Of a DNA stretch of 64,000 bases, positions 17,676 to 26,806 are shown in pieces. Positions within the stretch are counted from its first letter, which is position 1. The number at the start of each line of letters is the position of its first letter. This DNA comes from Vibrio navarrensis (GTDB lineage Bacteria; Pseudomonadota; Gammaproteobacteria; Enterobacterales; Vibrionaceae), in assembly GCF_015767675.1 (NCBI RefSeq), contig NZ_CP065217.1, positions 930,001 to 994,000 on the forward strand, given 5' to 3'. The position numbers and the translations under genes are program-made. The notes below the pieces were generated by a model. It was not told the DNA's origin and searched no databases. It worked only from the letters and a program-made list of their open reading frames with translations.

Positions 17676-18509
17676 TTAGAGAATCACGGTCTTATTGCCG
17701 TAGACAAAAACATGGTCGTTAAGCACTTTATTCAGCGCTTTGCTCAAGACATTTTTCTCCACGTCACGCCCAGCCTGCGCCATATCTTGCGCACTGAAAT
17801 TGTGATCAACAGGAATAACGTCCTGTTTGATGATCGGCCCTTCATCTAAATCATTGGTGACAAAGTGGGCAGTGGCGCCAATGATCTTGACGCCGCGCTC
17901 ATAGGCCTGTTGATAAGGCTTGGCACCGATGAACGCTGGCAAAAAACTGTGGTGAATATTGATGATCTTGTGGTGGTATTTCTCGACAAAAGCTGGGGTC
18001 AAGACGCGCATGTACTTTGCCAGCACCAGATAATGCGGCTGGTAGCGGTCAACCACCTCCAGCATTTTCTGTTCATGTTCTTCGCGGCTTAACCCTTCGT
18101 GCGACACATAATGGTATGGAATATCAAAACGCTCGGTAAGGGTCTGCAATTTGTCGTAGTTACCAACCACAGCGGCGATCTCGACATCGAGGCTGCCATC
18201 GTAGTTCTTCATCAGAATATCGCCCAGACAGTGGGCTTCTTTAGTTACCAAAATCACAATGCGCTTGCGCTCAGAGCTGACCAGTTTACGCTTTGCTCCG
18301 CTTGGCAAAGCTTGGTCTAGATCGGCGAGAAAGGTGTGATCGTTGAAGTATCCTTCCAGTTCGGTGCGCATGAAAAAATGACCGCTGGCGTTATCTACGA
18401 ACTCATTGTTGTGAATGATATTAAGTTGGTGTTTGTAACAGATGTTGGTGATTTTCGAGATCAGACCCGGCGCGTCTGAGCAATGAGTCAGTAGTGTTTT
18501 CTTTTCCAT
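17676..18509 (-). CDS. purU: Formyltetrahydrofolate deformylase
   Basis: This 277-residue enzyme hydrolyses 10-formyl-THF to THF and formate, balancing one-carbon units and supplying formate for PurT. An N-terminal ACT domain (LLTHCSDAPGLISKITNICY) senses amino acids. The C-terminal formyltransferase-type domain has the catalytic NIHHSFLPAFIGAKPYQQA and NDLDEGPIIKQD, with conserved Asn, His and Asp. The divergent small gene at 18705 shares its 195-base promoter region, which contains a 17-bp palindrome. Confidence 0.96.
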   Translation of the reverse strand: MEKKTLLTHCSDAPGLISKITNICYKHQLNIIHNNEFVDNASGHFFMRTELEGYFNDHTFLADLDQALPSGAKRKLVSSERKRIVILVTKEAHCLGDILMKNYDGSLDVEIAAVVGNYDKLQTLTERFDIPYHYVSHEGLSREEHEQKMLEVVDRYQPHYLVLAKYMRVLTPAFVEKYHHKIINIHHSFLPAFIGAKPYQQAYERGVKIIGATAHFVTNDLDEGPIIKQDVIPVDHNFSAQDMAQAGRDVEKNVLSKALNKVLNDHVFVYGNKTVIL

Positions 18510-18594
18510 ATTTAAGATACTTCCGTGAATAATTTTTTTATGGTACGAATAATTGTTTGGGCGTCGAATAGTGAGCTAAACCGCAATACAAGGC

Positions 18595-18611
18595 TAATAG
18601 ATAATCTATTA
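18595..18611. promoter_or_regulatory. 17-bp perfect palindrome, possible operator
   Basis: TAATAGAT-A-ATCTATTA is a perfect 8-1-8 inverted repeat midway between divergent purU and the 65-residue gene. Size and position suit a dimeric repressor. I do not recognise the regulator. Confidence 0.45.
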
Positions 18612-18704
18612 TTAATTTGGTTTCAACATATTCTCTGGGCCAAACGTTTTGCTAAAGAGGATTGCTGAGAAGAGCCGTCAAAACGATACACAAGGTGGTA
18701 ACTT

Positions 18705-18902
18705 ATGGACAAAGATCTATTGGCTCGAAAACTGTACCTAGAAAGAGTCTCGACTCTGGTCGGTCAGCACGAAATCGATGAGGAGCTTATTACGGAGATG
18801 TGGCAAAATCGCGCCTCCCCAGCAGAAGCAGCCAAAGTCATTTTAGAGGGTGAACATTTTAGCGGTCCGGCATGGCTAAACCGTTACCTGAATCGCAAAT
18901 AA
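18705..18902 (+). CDS. Conserved-looking small protein, unknown function
   Basis: This 65-residue protein (MDKDLLARKLYLERVSTLVG...) is predicted to be mostly helical, charged and cytoplasmic, with no signal or membrane segment. The ATG at 18705 has a good ribosome site, AAGGTGG, 6 bases upstream, which is the main reason to accept it as a gene. It ends with WLNRYLNRK. A hairpin (18930-18937 with 18950-18957, CGAGGCGA / TCGCCTCG) follows and may end its transcript. yoaA is the next gene on the same strand. I do not recognise a family. Confidence 0.65.
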   Translation: MDKDLLARKLYLERVSTLVGQHEIDEELITEMWQNRASPAEAAKVILEGEHFSGPAWLNRYLNRK

Positions 18903-18929
18903 TCGAACAGCATAGATTCTACATCACTG

Positions 18930-18957
18930 CGAGGCGAGCCAAATCCGATTCGCCTCG
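18930..18957 (+). terminator. Hairpin between the 65-residue gene and yoaA
   Basis: Perfect 8-bp inverted repeat CGAGGCGA / TCGCCTCG with a 12-base loop, 27 bases after the small gene. It lacks a T-tract, so it may be a weak terminator or a processing signal. Confidence 0.4.
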
Positions 18958-19009
18958 GCTTCGCAAAACTGCCATAATCAGCCCCACTTATCCATCACCA
19001 GCATACAGA

Positions 19010-20929
19010 ATGATAGCCAAAACCTTCTCTTCCAAAGGCGCATTAGGCAAAGCCATCCCTGGATTTCAGGCTCGTCAGCCGCAAATTGACATGGCCGAAG
19101 CGGTCAGCCAGGCGATTCAAGACAAGAGTCAACTGGTGGTGGAGGCAGGCACCGGAACCGGAAAAACCTTTGCCTATCTTGTACCTGCATTATTGAGCGG
19201 CAAGAAAACCATTATCAGTACTGGATCGAAAAACTTGCAAGAGCAGCTCTTTCACCGCGATCTGCCGTTGATGGTCGATGCGTTGGGTTTTTATGGTCAG
19301 GTTGCGTTGCTAAAAGGACGTTCGAATTATCTCTGCTTAGACAGGCTCAGCCGACAAATGGTGGAAGTGCATCATCATGAGGCCGATTCGACGCAATTGA
19401 GTCAACTGGTCAAAGTGCGCAGTTGGTCGTCGGAGACCAAAACGGGCGATCTGGGTGATTGTGACGATTTGCCAGAAGACAGCCCGCTGATTACGACCAT
19501 CACATCAACCAATGACAATTGTCTGGGTAAAGAGTGCCCGAGCTATCAAGATTGCTTTGTCCTTAAAGCACGCAAAAAGGCGCTGGATGCCGATGTGGTA
19601 GTGGTTAACCACCACCTATTTTTAGCCGATTTGGCGATCAAAGAGACCGGATTTGGCGAACTGATCCCGGAAGCCGATGTGTTTATTTTCGATGAAGCCC
19701 ATCAGTTGCCGGATATCGCCAGCGAATATTTTGGACAATCACTCTCAAGCCGACAGATCCACGATCTCGCCAAAGACATCGAGATTGCTTATCGCACGGA
19801 AGTGAAAGACATGCGTCAGTTGCAAAAAGTGGGCGATAAGCTGGTGCAAACCTCGATGGATATGCGCATTGTGCTGGGAGAGCCCGGTTTTCGTGGCAAC
19901 TGGCGTGATGCGTTGCAGTCACCATCGATAAAGCGTGAAGTCGAGCGCTTAGTCGATGCGTTAGATCTCACCATCGATGTGCTTAAATTGGCGCTCGGGC
20001 GCTGCCAGTTGCTCGATACGGCCTTTGAGCGGGCCAATTTGATCAAAGCGCGCTTGGAGCGCGTGTGCGATACCAGCGTAACGGGGTATTCTTACTGGTT
20101 TGATACCTCCCCCCGTCATTTCACCCTGCACATTACTCCGCTGTCGGTGGCCGATAAGTTCCACGAGCAGATTGAGATGAAACCGGGCGCGTGGATTTTT
20201 ACCTCCGCGACTTTGGCGGTCAATAGCGATTTCGGCCACTTCACCGCAAGATTGGGGCTAAAACCCGCGAAACAGTTCTCGCTGCCTAGCCCTTTTGATT
20301 ATCAGCAGCAGGCGCGTCTTTGTGTTCCGCGCTATCTGCCTGAACCCAATAGCCCCGGTTTAGCCGACAAACTGGTGCGTATGTTAGCGCCGTTGATTGA
20401 AGCGAACCAAGGGCGCTGTTTTTTCCTTTGTACCTCTCACAGCATGATGCGTGAACTGGGTGAACGCTTTCGCGAGGTGCTCAGTTTGCCCGTGCTGCTG
20501 CAAGGGGAAATGAGTAAACAGAAAACGCTGGCAGAGTTTATGGTGCTGGGTAATGCGCTACTGGTGGCGACAGGCGCTTTTTGGGAGGGGATTGATGTTA
20601 GAGGTGATGCGTTAAGCTGTGTTATCATCGACAAACTTCCTTTTACATCACCCGATGACCCCTTGCTCAAAGCACGAATTGAAGATTGCCGCTTGCGGGG
20701 TGGAGAACCTTTTGAACAGGTCCAGTTGCCTGATGCCGTTATCACCTTAAAACAAGGGGTAGGACGTCTAATTCGCGATCAAAAAGACCGCGGCGCACTG
20801 ATTATCTGTGATAACCGCTTGGTGACCCGTGAGTATGGTGGCGTCTTCCTCGCCAGTCTCCCTCCGATCCCAAGAACACGCGATCTGGACATCATTCAAC
20901 AATTTCTAACAGAACAAACAGAGAACTAA
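19010..20929 (+). CDS. yoaA: DinG-family ATP-dependent DNA helicase
   Basis: This 639-residue XPD-like superfamily 2 helicase matches E. coli YoaA, which joins the polymerase III chi subunit in repair of stalled or damaged forks. Walker A is EAGTGTGKTFAYL and the DEAH box is FDEAHQLPD. The iron-sulfur cysteines fall around YLCLDRL, DNCLGKECPSYQDCF, and the C-terminal motif is QGVGRLIRD. The start at 19010 (MIAKTFSSKGALGKAIPGFQ) fits the family. The open frame extends upstream to 18872 into the previous gene, but that part looks non-coding. tsaB starts at the base after its stop. Confidence 0.95.
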   Translation: MIAKTFSSKGALGKAIPGFQARQPQIDMAEAVSQAIQDKSQLVVEAGTGTGKTFAYLVPALLSGKKTIISTGSKNLQEQLFHRDLPLMVDALGFYGQVALLKGRSNYLCLDRLSRQMVEVHHHEADSTQLSQLVKVRSWSSETKTGDLGDCDDLPEDSPLITTITSTNDNCLGKECPSYQDCFVLKARKKALDADVVVVNHHLFLADLAIKETGFGELIPEADVFIFDEAHQLPDIASEYFGQSLSSRQIHDLAKDIEIAYRTEVKDMRQLQKVGDKLVQTSMDMRIVLGEPGFRGNWRDALQSPSIKREVERLVDALDLTIDVLKLALGRCQLLDTAFERANLIKARLERVCDTSVTGYSYWFDTSPRHFTLHITPLSVADKFHEQIEMKPGAWIFTSATLAVNSDFGHFTARLGLKPAKQFSLPSPFDYQQQARLCVPRYLPEPNSPGLADKLVRMLAPLIEANQGRCFFLCTSHSMMRELGERFREVLSLPVLLQGEMSKQKTLAEFMVLGNALLVATGAFWEGIDVRGDALSCVIIDKLPFTSPDDPLLKARIEDCRLRGGEPFEQVQLPDAVITLKQGVGRLIRDQKDRGALIICDNRLVTREYGGVFLASLPPIPRTRDLDIIQQFLTEQTEN

Positions 20930-21631
20930 ATGAGCGCAAAAATTCTCGCTATCGACACAGCCACGGAAAACTGCTCTGTGGCACTCCTAGTTGGTGAGCA
21001 AGTTTTCTCACGCAGCGAAGTGGCTCCGCGTGACCATACCAAAAAAGTGTTACCTATGGTGGACGAAGTGCTGCAAGAAGCAGGGCTGACTTTGCATGAT
21101 CTGGATGCGCTAGCGTTCGGCCGAGGCCCGGGCAGTTTTACTGGCGTGCGAATTGGCATTGGTATTGCACAAGGTTTAGCGTTTGGTGCGGATTTGCCCA
21201 TGATTGGCATTTCGACACTGGCGGCGATGGCGCAGGGCAGCTATCGTCAAAATGGGGCGACTCATGTGGCGACGGCGATTGATGCACGAATGAACGAAGT
21301 GTACTGGGGACGTTACCAGCGCCAAGAAGATGGCCGTTGGCAGAATGTAGATGACGAATGTGTTATTCCCCCTGCCGATTTGGCGGCGCAGTTAGACTCA
21401 GATGTACAGACTTGGACGACAGCGGGAACAGGTTGGGATGCGTACTCCGATGCGTTGGGCGCATTGGCCATTTCTGTTGAAAAAGGCGACATCCTCTATC
21501 CAGACGCGCAAGATATTGTGGTGTTAGCAGGTCACGAATGGGCAGCGGGAAACACCGTCGCGGTTGAAAACTCGAGCCCGGTGTATCTGCGTGATAACGT
21601 TGCGTGGAAGAAATTGCCTGGGCGAGAGTAG
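20930..21631 (+). CDS. tsaB: tRNA t6A biosynthesis protein TsaB
   Basis: This 233-residue ASKHA-fold protein works with TsaD, TsaE and TsaC to make threonylcarbamoyl-adenosine at position 37 of ANN-decoding tRNAs. [16 protein letters not shown], the [15 protein letters not shown] segment and [13 protein letters not shown] are hallmarks. The ATG directly follows the yoaA stop (TAAATG), the same gene order as in enterobacteria. Confidence 0.96.
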   Translation: MSAKILAIDTATENCSVALLVGEQVFSRSEVAPRDHTKKVLPMVDEVLQEAGLTLHDLDALAFGRGPGSFTGVRIGIGIAQGLAFGADLPMIGISTLAAMAQGSYRQNGATHVATAIDARMNEVYWGRYQRQEDGRWQNVDDECVIPPADLAAQLDSDVQTWTTAGTGWDAYSDALGALAISVEKGDILYPDAQDIVVLAGHEWAAGNTVAVENSSPVYLRDNVAWKKLPGRE

Positions 21632-21666
21632 TCGCCCAACTCACTGAATAATAATGGTGGAATGCG

Positions 21667-21963
21667 ATGGCCTCAATTAATGGTTTACCTCCTGCGATTA
21701 TTCCCGGCACGGGCCGGACCAATAAGAGCAGCCGTAAAAAGGTCAATAAAAGCCAGCAACAAGTCGCACAACCTTCCAAGGTGGCCGATGCGGTGGCGCA
21801 TTCCATCCGTCATGTCTCTCAAGCGGATGTAGAGCGTGCCCAGTTGCAATACGACCTTCCTGAAGGACGCGCGCGCCGAGCGATGGAAGAGTATATGGAT
21901 GTAATGAATCAAGCGCGTAGAGAGGAACTTGCCCAACTCGTTGGTGTCGATATCTACGTGTAG
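21667..21963 (+). CDS. Hypothetical protein, basic N-terminus, helical C-terminus
   Basis: This 98-residue protein has a Gly/Pro start (MASINGLPPAIIPGTGRT), a basic Lys/Ser/Gln-rich stretch (residues 18-38) and a probable helical C-terminal half (ARRAMEEYMDVMNQARREEL). There is no signal peptide or membrane segment. It lies 35 bases after tsaB and 42 before slp on the same strand, so it is probably cotranscribed. Function unknown. I recall similar small proteins in this spot in vibrios but cannot name a domain. Confidence 0.75.
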   Translation: MASINGLPPAIIPGTGRTNKSSRKKVNKSQQQVAQPSKVADAVAHSIRHVSQADVERAQLQYDLPEGRARRAMEEYMDVMNQARREELAQLVGVDIYV

Positions 21964-22005
21964 CGCTCTGGCAATGTGCATTGAAACGTTAAAGGTGAGT
22001 GAAAG

Positions 22006-22560
22006 ATGAAAAAAGAGTGCCGTTTACTATTCACACTGGTTGCGCTGTTTACCGTCAGTGCCTGTAGTTCGCTGCCAGAAGAGCTCAATGCGCGCAATGA
22101 GTCTGTGCTAACGGATTACAAAACCTTTGCCAAGCAGCAAGGCCAAGTCACAGAGGAAGTTCGTCTTGGTGGTGTGATTGCCAAAGTCGATAATCTATCA
22201 GATAAAACCCGAATCGAACTGGTTAATTTGCCGATAAGTAAAGAAGGCAAGCCCGATATCGGCCAAGAGCCTAGTGGCCGTTTTGTTGTCTACCTTCCTG
22301 GGTATCTTGAACCTGTCGCATTCAGTCAGGGTCGTCTAATGACGGTTGTGGGGCAAGCTGGCGGTGAAGAAAAAGGCAAAATTGGTGATTATGACTACGT
22401 CTTCCCTGTGATCCAAGCTTATGGTCACCGACTCTGGACCATCGAAGAGCGAGTCCGAGTTTACGACACTTCCACTTATCTCTATCCTTGTTACTCCATT
22501 TCTTGCCGCCAACGGCGTGATTTCCCTCGTGATGGAAAAATCATTAAAGACGTCAACTAA
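22006..22560 (+). CDS. slp: Slp-family outer-membrane lipoprotein
   Basis: This 184-residue protein has a lipoprotein signal (LFTLVALFTVSAC, Cys at residue 20; the following Ser-Ser favours outer-membrane sorting). The rest matches the Slp starvation-induced lipoprotein family: VRLGGVIAKVDNLSDKTRIE, GRFVVYLPGYLEP and the RLMTVVGQAGGEEKGKIGDY block. The last base of its stop is the first base of the next gene. In E. coli slp is stress- and starvation-induced; nothing in the sequence here shows that. Confidence 0.88.
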   Translation: MKKECRLLFTLVALFTVSACSSLPEELNARNESVLTDYKTFAKQQGQVTEEVRLGGVIAKVDNLSDKTRIELVNLPISKEGKPDIGQEPSGRFVVYLPGYLEPVAFSQGRLMTVVGQAGGEEKGKIGDYDYVFPVIQAYGHRLWTIEERVRVYDTSTYLYPCYSISCRQRRDFPRDGKIIKDVN

Positions 22561-23414
22561 TGCGTGATTCCCGTTATACGCTGGCGGACTTGAGTCTCGC
22601 GGCACTTGAGATTGGTGATGCAAAAACGGCTGATTTATCAGTCGTTTTTATTCATGGCTGGTTAGATAACGCCGCCAGTTTTCTCTCTGTTATGCAGCAT
22701 CTTCATCATCTTTGCCCTAGATTGCATCTGTGTGCGATCGATCTGCCGGGGCATGGGCATTCTGACCACAAAGCATCGGGCAATTTTTACCCTTTTCACG
22801 ACTACATTGATGATATTCATCAGTTTTTGCACATTTTATCGCCAAACAGACTGCTGTTAGTCGGCCATTCTCTTGGTGCATTGATTGCGAGTTGCTATAG
22901 TGCCGCCTTTGCTGAACAGGTGGATGCACTGGTTCAGATAGAAGGTTACGGGCCTTTGGCTGAAGCCCCGCAAAACGCGGTTCAAAGGCTCAGGCAAGGG
23001 GTGCTCAGCCGTAATCGTTTGCGTACCAAACCCTCCCGTAATCTCGCCAGTTTTGACGAGGCACTACGCCTTCGCGTGATGGCAAATCAGCTTTCTCCAG
23101 ATCTGTTACGGCCGATCGTCGAGCGCTCAGTGATTGAGCAGCAAGGCACTTGGCAGTGGCGGCATGATGCAAAATTGAAATGCGACTCGCTCTATCGCAT
23201 GTCCCACAAACATGCTGCAACAATGGTAGAGCAGATTTCTTGTTTTCATCTGGTCATATTAGGCGAAAATGGCTTTCGCGAGCTTAAGGATTTCAGCCAC
23301 TTAAACGTGAGCAATCCTGCAAAAATCGCGACAGTTGCGGGCGGTCATCATTGTCATTTAGAGCAATCGCTCGAGGTGGCTCAGCGAATTCTTGGTGTAG
23401 TTAACAAAATTTAA
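22560..23414 (+). CDS. Alpha/beta hydrolase
   Basis: This 284-residue cytoplasmic protein has the alpha/beta-hydrolase fold. The oxyanion strand is VFIHGWLDNAASF, the nucleophile elbow is VGHSLGALIA (catalytic Ser), and the catalytic His is in AGGHHCHLE. The acid residue probably lies near VILGENGF. The substrate cannot be inferred. It overlaps the slp stop by one base and is followed by a 126-base gap to fadD. Confidence 0.88.
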   Translation: MRDSRYTLADLSLAALEIGDAKTADLSVVFIHGWLDNAASFLSVMQHLHHLCPRLHLCAIDLPGHGHSDHKASGNFYPFHDYIDDIHQFLHILSPNRLLLVGHSLGALIASCYSAAFAEQVDALVQIEGYGPLAEAPQNAVQRLRQGVLSRNRLRTKPSRNLASFDEALRLRVMANQLSPDLLRPIVERSVIEQQGTWQWRHDAKLKCDSLYRMSHKHAATMVEQISCFHLVILGENGFRELKDFSHLNVSNPAKIATVAGGHHCHLEQSLEVAQRILGVVNKI

Positions 23415-23540
23415 ACAAGTGTTTGAGAGTTTCGTGCTCAAGCATGACGGCTGTGCTGTAATAGCGAACAAAATAAGAAAGGACGCTATTGCGCAAGACA
23501 AAAGTCTTTCGTTAGCCAGCTATTGACGAGGAGTAACATC

Positions 23541-25238
23541 GTGGAAAAACCATGGCTTTCACGTTATCCAAGTGACGTACCTGAAACCATCAACCCAGAC
23601 CAGTATGAATCGCTGGTGGAAATGTTTGAGCAATCGGTGCAAAAGTACGCCGACCAGCCTGCGTTCATGAACATGGGCTCGGTGATGACGTTTCGCAAAT
23701 TAGAAGAACGCAGTCGTGCTTTTTCTGCCTATCTGCAAAACGAGCTCAAGCTGAAAAAAGGCGATCGTGTTGCCTTGATGATGCCAAACCTGCTGCAATA
23801 CCCAGTTGCGCTGTTTGGCGTGTTGCGCGCCGGTCTTATTGCGGTTAACGTCAACCCTCTTTACACTCCTCGCGAGCTGGAACACCAGTTAAACGACTCT
23901 GGCGCCAAAGCGATTGTGATTGTCTCCAACTTTGCCAACACGCTTGAGCAAATCGTTGATAATACGCCAGTGAAACACGTGGTTTTGACGAGTTTGGGGC
24001 AAATGTTGCCACGCGCGAAAGGTACCATTGTTGATTTTGTCGTCAAATACGTCAAAGGCATGGTGCCTAAGTATGATCTGCCTGGGGCGATTTCAATGCG
24101 TAAAGCGCTGCACAAAGGGCGACGCCTGCAATACGTCAAACCGTTTATGACCGGCGATGACATCGCCTTTTTGCAATACACGGGTGGTACCACAGGCGTG
24201 GCAAAGGGCGCGATTCTCACCCACCGCAATATGGTGGCAAACGTCTTGCAAGCCAAAGGCATGTATGGTCCTGTCCTGAGTCAGGGGCGTGAGTTAGTGG
24301 TAACGGCTTTGCCGCTTTATCACGTTTTTGCGCTGACCGTGAACTGTTTGCTGTTTATCGAAATGGGTGGCCGTAACCTGCTGATTACCAACCCTCGAGA
24401 TATTCCTGGGCTCATTAAAGAGCTGCAAAAGTATCCCTTTACTGCGATTACCGGGGTCAATACGCTGTTTAATGCCTTGGTTAATAATGAAGATTTCCAC
24501 GAGTTGAACTTCAGCAATCTCAAACTTGCTGTGGGCGGCGGCATGGCGGTGCAGCGGGCGGTGGCGGAAAAATGGAAAAAAACCACCGGTTGCTACCTGC
24601 TTGAAGGTTACGGATTAACCGAGTGTTCACCTCTGGTTGCCGCCTATCCGCACGACTTGGTTGATTACAACGGTTCAATTGGCCTGCCTGTTCCTTCAAC
24701 CGAGGTGCGTATTGTCAATGATGAAGGCGAAGCCCTAGCAAACAGCGAAACGGGTGAGCTGCAAGTGCGCGGCCCGCAGGTGATGCAGGGGTACTGGCAG
24801 CGTCCGGAAGCGACCAAAGAAGTGATCAATAGCGAAGGCTGGTTATCGACCGGGGATGTGGTGAAGTTCGATCAAGAGGGCTTTTTGCACATTGTTGATC
24901 GTAAGAAAGACATGATTTTGGTCTCCGGTTTCAATGTCTATCCGAATGAGATCGAAGATGTGGTTGCGCTGCATGGTAAAGTGCTGGAAGTGGCCGCCAT
25001 TGGACAACCACATGAAGTCTCTGGTGAAGTGGTGAAAATCTACGTGGTGAAGCGTGATCCAAGTTTGACCAAAGAAGAAATCATCAACCACTGTCGCCAG
25101 CATCTCACCGGTTATAAAGTGCCGAAGCTGATTGAATTCCGCGAAGAGCTGCCCAAGACTAATGTCGGAAAAATATTGCGCCGAGTATTGCGTGACGAGA
25201 ACGACGCAAAACTGGCGAAAAATGATGCCGCTGCGTAA
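23541..25238 (+). CDS. fadD: Long-chain fatty acid-CoA ligase
   Basis: This 565-residue enzyme activates fatty acids during uptake and feeds beta-oxidation. It matches E. coli FadD closely. The ATP/AMP motif is [12 protein letters not shown] and the second motif is [10 protein letters not shown]; the fatty-acid signature region contains [13 protein letters not shown] and [21 protein letters not shown] choose the GTG at 23541 ([10 protein letters not shown]) because AGGAGT lies 7 bases upstream and the protein then aligns with FadD. The TTG at 23523 has no such support. Confidence 0.96.
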   Translation: MEKPWLSRYPSDVPETINPDQYESLVEMFEQSVQKYADQPAFMNMGSVMTFRKLEERSRAFSAYLQNELKLKKGDRVALMMPNLLQYPVALFGVLRAGLIAVNVNPLYTPRELEHQLNDSGAKAIVIVSNFANTLEQIVDNTPVKHVVLTSLGQMLPRAKGTIVDFVVKYVKGMVPKYDLPGAISMRKALHKGRRLQYVKPFMTGDDIAFLQYTGGTTGVAKGAILTHRNMVANVLQAKGMYGPVLSQGRELVVTALPLYHVFALTVNCLLFIEMGGRNLLITNPRDIPGLIKELQKYPFTAITGVNTLFNALVNNEDFHELNFSNLKLAVGGGMAVQRAVAEKWKKTTGCYLLEGYGLTECSPLVAAYPHDLVDYNGSIGLPVPSTEVRIVNDEGEALANSETGELQVRGPQVMQGYWQRPEATKEVINSEGWLSTGDVVKFDQEGFLHIVDRKKDMILVSGFNVYPNEIEDVVALHGKVLEVAAIGQPHEVSGEVVKIYVVKRDPSLTKEEIINHCRQHLTGYKVPKLIEFREELPKTNVGKILRRVLRDENDAKLAKNDAAA

Positions 25239-25268
25239 TCCGCGCAAAGTGTAACAATCAATGCTAGA

Positions 25269-25300
25269 ATGCCAGCCTATGTTTTCAGGCTGGCATTTTT
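25269..25300 (+). terminator. Terminator of fadD
   Basis: ATGCCAGCCT (25269-25278) pairs with AGGCTGGCAT (25287-25296) over an 8-base loop, followed by TTTT. It lies 26 bases before rnd, so rnd needs its own promoter or read-through. Confidence 0.92.
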
Positions 25301-25325
25301 ATTTTCAAGCGATAGCGAGTGACGA

Positions 25326-26441
25326 GTGAATTATCAGATTATTACCGATGAAAAAGAGCTCAATAGGGTCTGCCACCAAGCGCGACAAGCGGATGTGGTG
25401 ATGTTGGATACCGAATTTGTTCGAACGCGAACCTACTATCCTCAACTTGGCTTAATTCAGTTATTTGACGGGGAAAACTTGTCGCTCATCGACCCAACGA
25501 CAGTGAAAGAGATGGATGCTTTCGTTGAGTTGTTGCAAGACACTGCGGTGATTAAAGTGCTGCACGCTTGCGGCGAAGATTTAGAAGTGTTTCACAACGC
25601 TTTTGGTTGCACGCCAGTTCCCATGGTCGATACGCAAATTATGGCGGCCTTTCTCGGTCACGGGCTGTCTACTGGCTTTGCCGCTTTGGTTGAGCAATAT
25701 TTGCACGTTCAACTGGATAAAAGTGAATCCCGCACGGATTGGCTAGCGCGCCCATTGTCAGACAAACAGCTGGAGTATGCCGCGGCTGACGTGCATTATT
25801 TGCTGCCGCTGTATGACATTTTGCGAGACCAAGTGCAGCAGGCCGGCTGGTGGCAAGCCGCGCAGCAAGAGAGTGAACTACTGGCGGGCAAACGCGTGCG
25901 CACCCCAGATTTAGCAAACGCCTATCTCGAGATCAAAGGGGCATGGCAACTTAAACCGCGTGAATTGGCCATCTTGAAGCCGCTCGCGACTTGGCGAATG
26001 CAGGAGGCAATTCGTCGTGACTTGGCGCTCAACTTTGTCTTTAAAGAGCAAGATTTGCTAACGGTTGCCCGTTTGGGCCTCACTAGCTTTAAACGCATGG
26101 AGCAAGAGGGGATGGATTTACGTTCCGTGCAGCGCCATGGCAATAAAATTGCGGCCATCGTTAGAGAAGCGCTAACGACGCCGGCTGACGAGTATCCTGA
26201 AGAGATAGACCGTTTGATGGACTTGCCGGGTTATAAGCAGCTGTTTAAGCAGCTCAAAGATCAAGTGACCTTAGCAACGAAAAACACCGGTCTGGCCTCA
26301 GAGTTTTTGGCATCGAAGAAGCAAATTAACCAGTTGATTACCTGGGTGTGGAAAAAGGATCGCGATCCAGAGAGTTTGCCGGATCTGATGCAAGGTTGGC
26401 GTTTGCCCATTTTGGGCGAAAAAATGAATGCGCTAATCTAA
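25326..26441 (+). CDS. rnd: Ribonuclease D
   Basis: This 371-residue 3'-5' exoribonuclease processes tRNA and other stable RNA 3' ends. The DEDDy exonuclease motifs are MLDTEFVRTRTY (Exo I), HACGEDLEVF (Exo II) and YAAADVHYLLPLYD (Exo III). Two HRDC domains follow (about 210-290 and 290-370). The start is GTG at 25326. Gene order fadD-rnd-(minE) is the familiar gammaproteobacterial one. Confidence 0.96.
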   Translation: MNYQIITDEKELNRVCHQARQADVVMLDTEFVRTRTYYPQLGLIQLFDGENLSLIDPTTVKEMDAFVELLQDTAVIKVLHACGEDLEVFHNAFGCTPVPMVDTQIMAAFLGHGLSTGFAALVEQYLHVQLDKSESRTDWLARPLSDKQLEYAAADVHYLLPLYDILRDQVQQAGWWQAAQQESELLAGKRVRTPDLANAYLEIKGAWQLKPRELAILKPLATWRMQEAIRRDLALNFVFKEQDLLTVARLGLTSFKRMEQEGMDLRSVQRHGNKIAAIVREALTTPADEYPEEIDRLMDLPGYKQLFKQLKDQVTLATKNTGLASEFLASKKQINQLITWVWKKDRDPESLPDLMQGWRLPILGEKMNALI

Positions 26442-26461
26442 GCGCGGAATATGCGGAATAT

Positions 26462-26496
26462 AAAAAAGACAGATGGTTTGATCGTCTGTCTTTTTT
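26462..26496. terminator. Terminator between rnd and minE
   Basis: The stem AAAAAAGACAGA (26462-26473) pairs with TCTGTCTTTTTT (26485-26496), usable from both strands. It ends rnd and the convergent minCDE operon. Confidence 0.88.
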
Positions 26497-26539
26497 TGTA
26501 AGCAAAACACAACAATATGTGTTTTTACAGCGCCTGCGC

Positions 26540-26803
26540 TTATTTCTCTTCGTCGGGTAACTTGACGTTCAGCTCCAGAACCGAAATATCATCGTCTTTA
26601 TGTTCGAAAGTGAGATCGACCATCGACGGGTCAACGGCAACATACTTGCTGATCACTTTCAAAATATCTTCTTTTAACTGAGGAAGATAAGAAGGCGCGG
26701 GATCGTTCTGGCTACGACGTTCCGCCACAATAATTTGCAGACGTTCTTTCGCCAAGCTGGCAGAACTCTTTTTTTGTGGGCGGAAAAACTCTAAAAGTGA
26801 CAT
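26540..26803 (-). CDS. minE: Cell division topological specificity factor MinE
   Basis: This 87-residue protein stimulates the MinD ATPase and makes the Min system oscillate, so MinC acts at poles only. The membrane-binding/anti-MinCD N-terminus is [10 protein letters not shown] and the MinD-contact helix is [16 protein letters not shown]. The dimerisation domain completes it. It is the last gene of minCDE, 3 bases after minD. Confidence 0.97.
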   Translation of the reverse strand: MSLLEFFRPQKKSSASLAKERLQIIVAERRSQNDPAPSYLPQLKEDILKVISKYVAVDPSMVDLTFEHKDDDISVLELNVKLPDEEK

Positions 26804-26806
26804 AAA

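Noticed and set aside
18872..19009. N-terminal extension of the YoaA helicase
   Set aside because: The frame is open but overlaps the 65-residue gene, crosses a hairpin and has no counterpart in YoaA; the ATG at 19010 fits the family.
23415..23540. FadR operator before fadD
   Set aside because: I looked for an AACTGGTCNGACC-like site and did not find one that I would defend.
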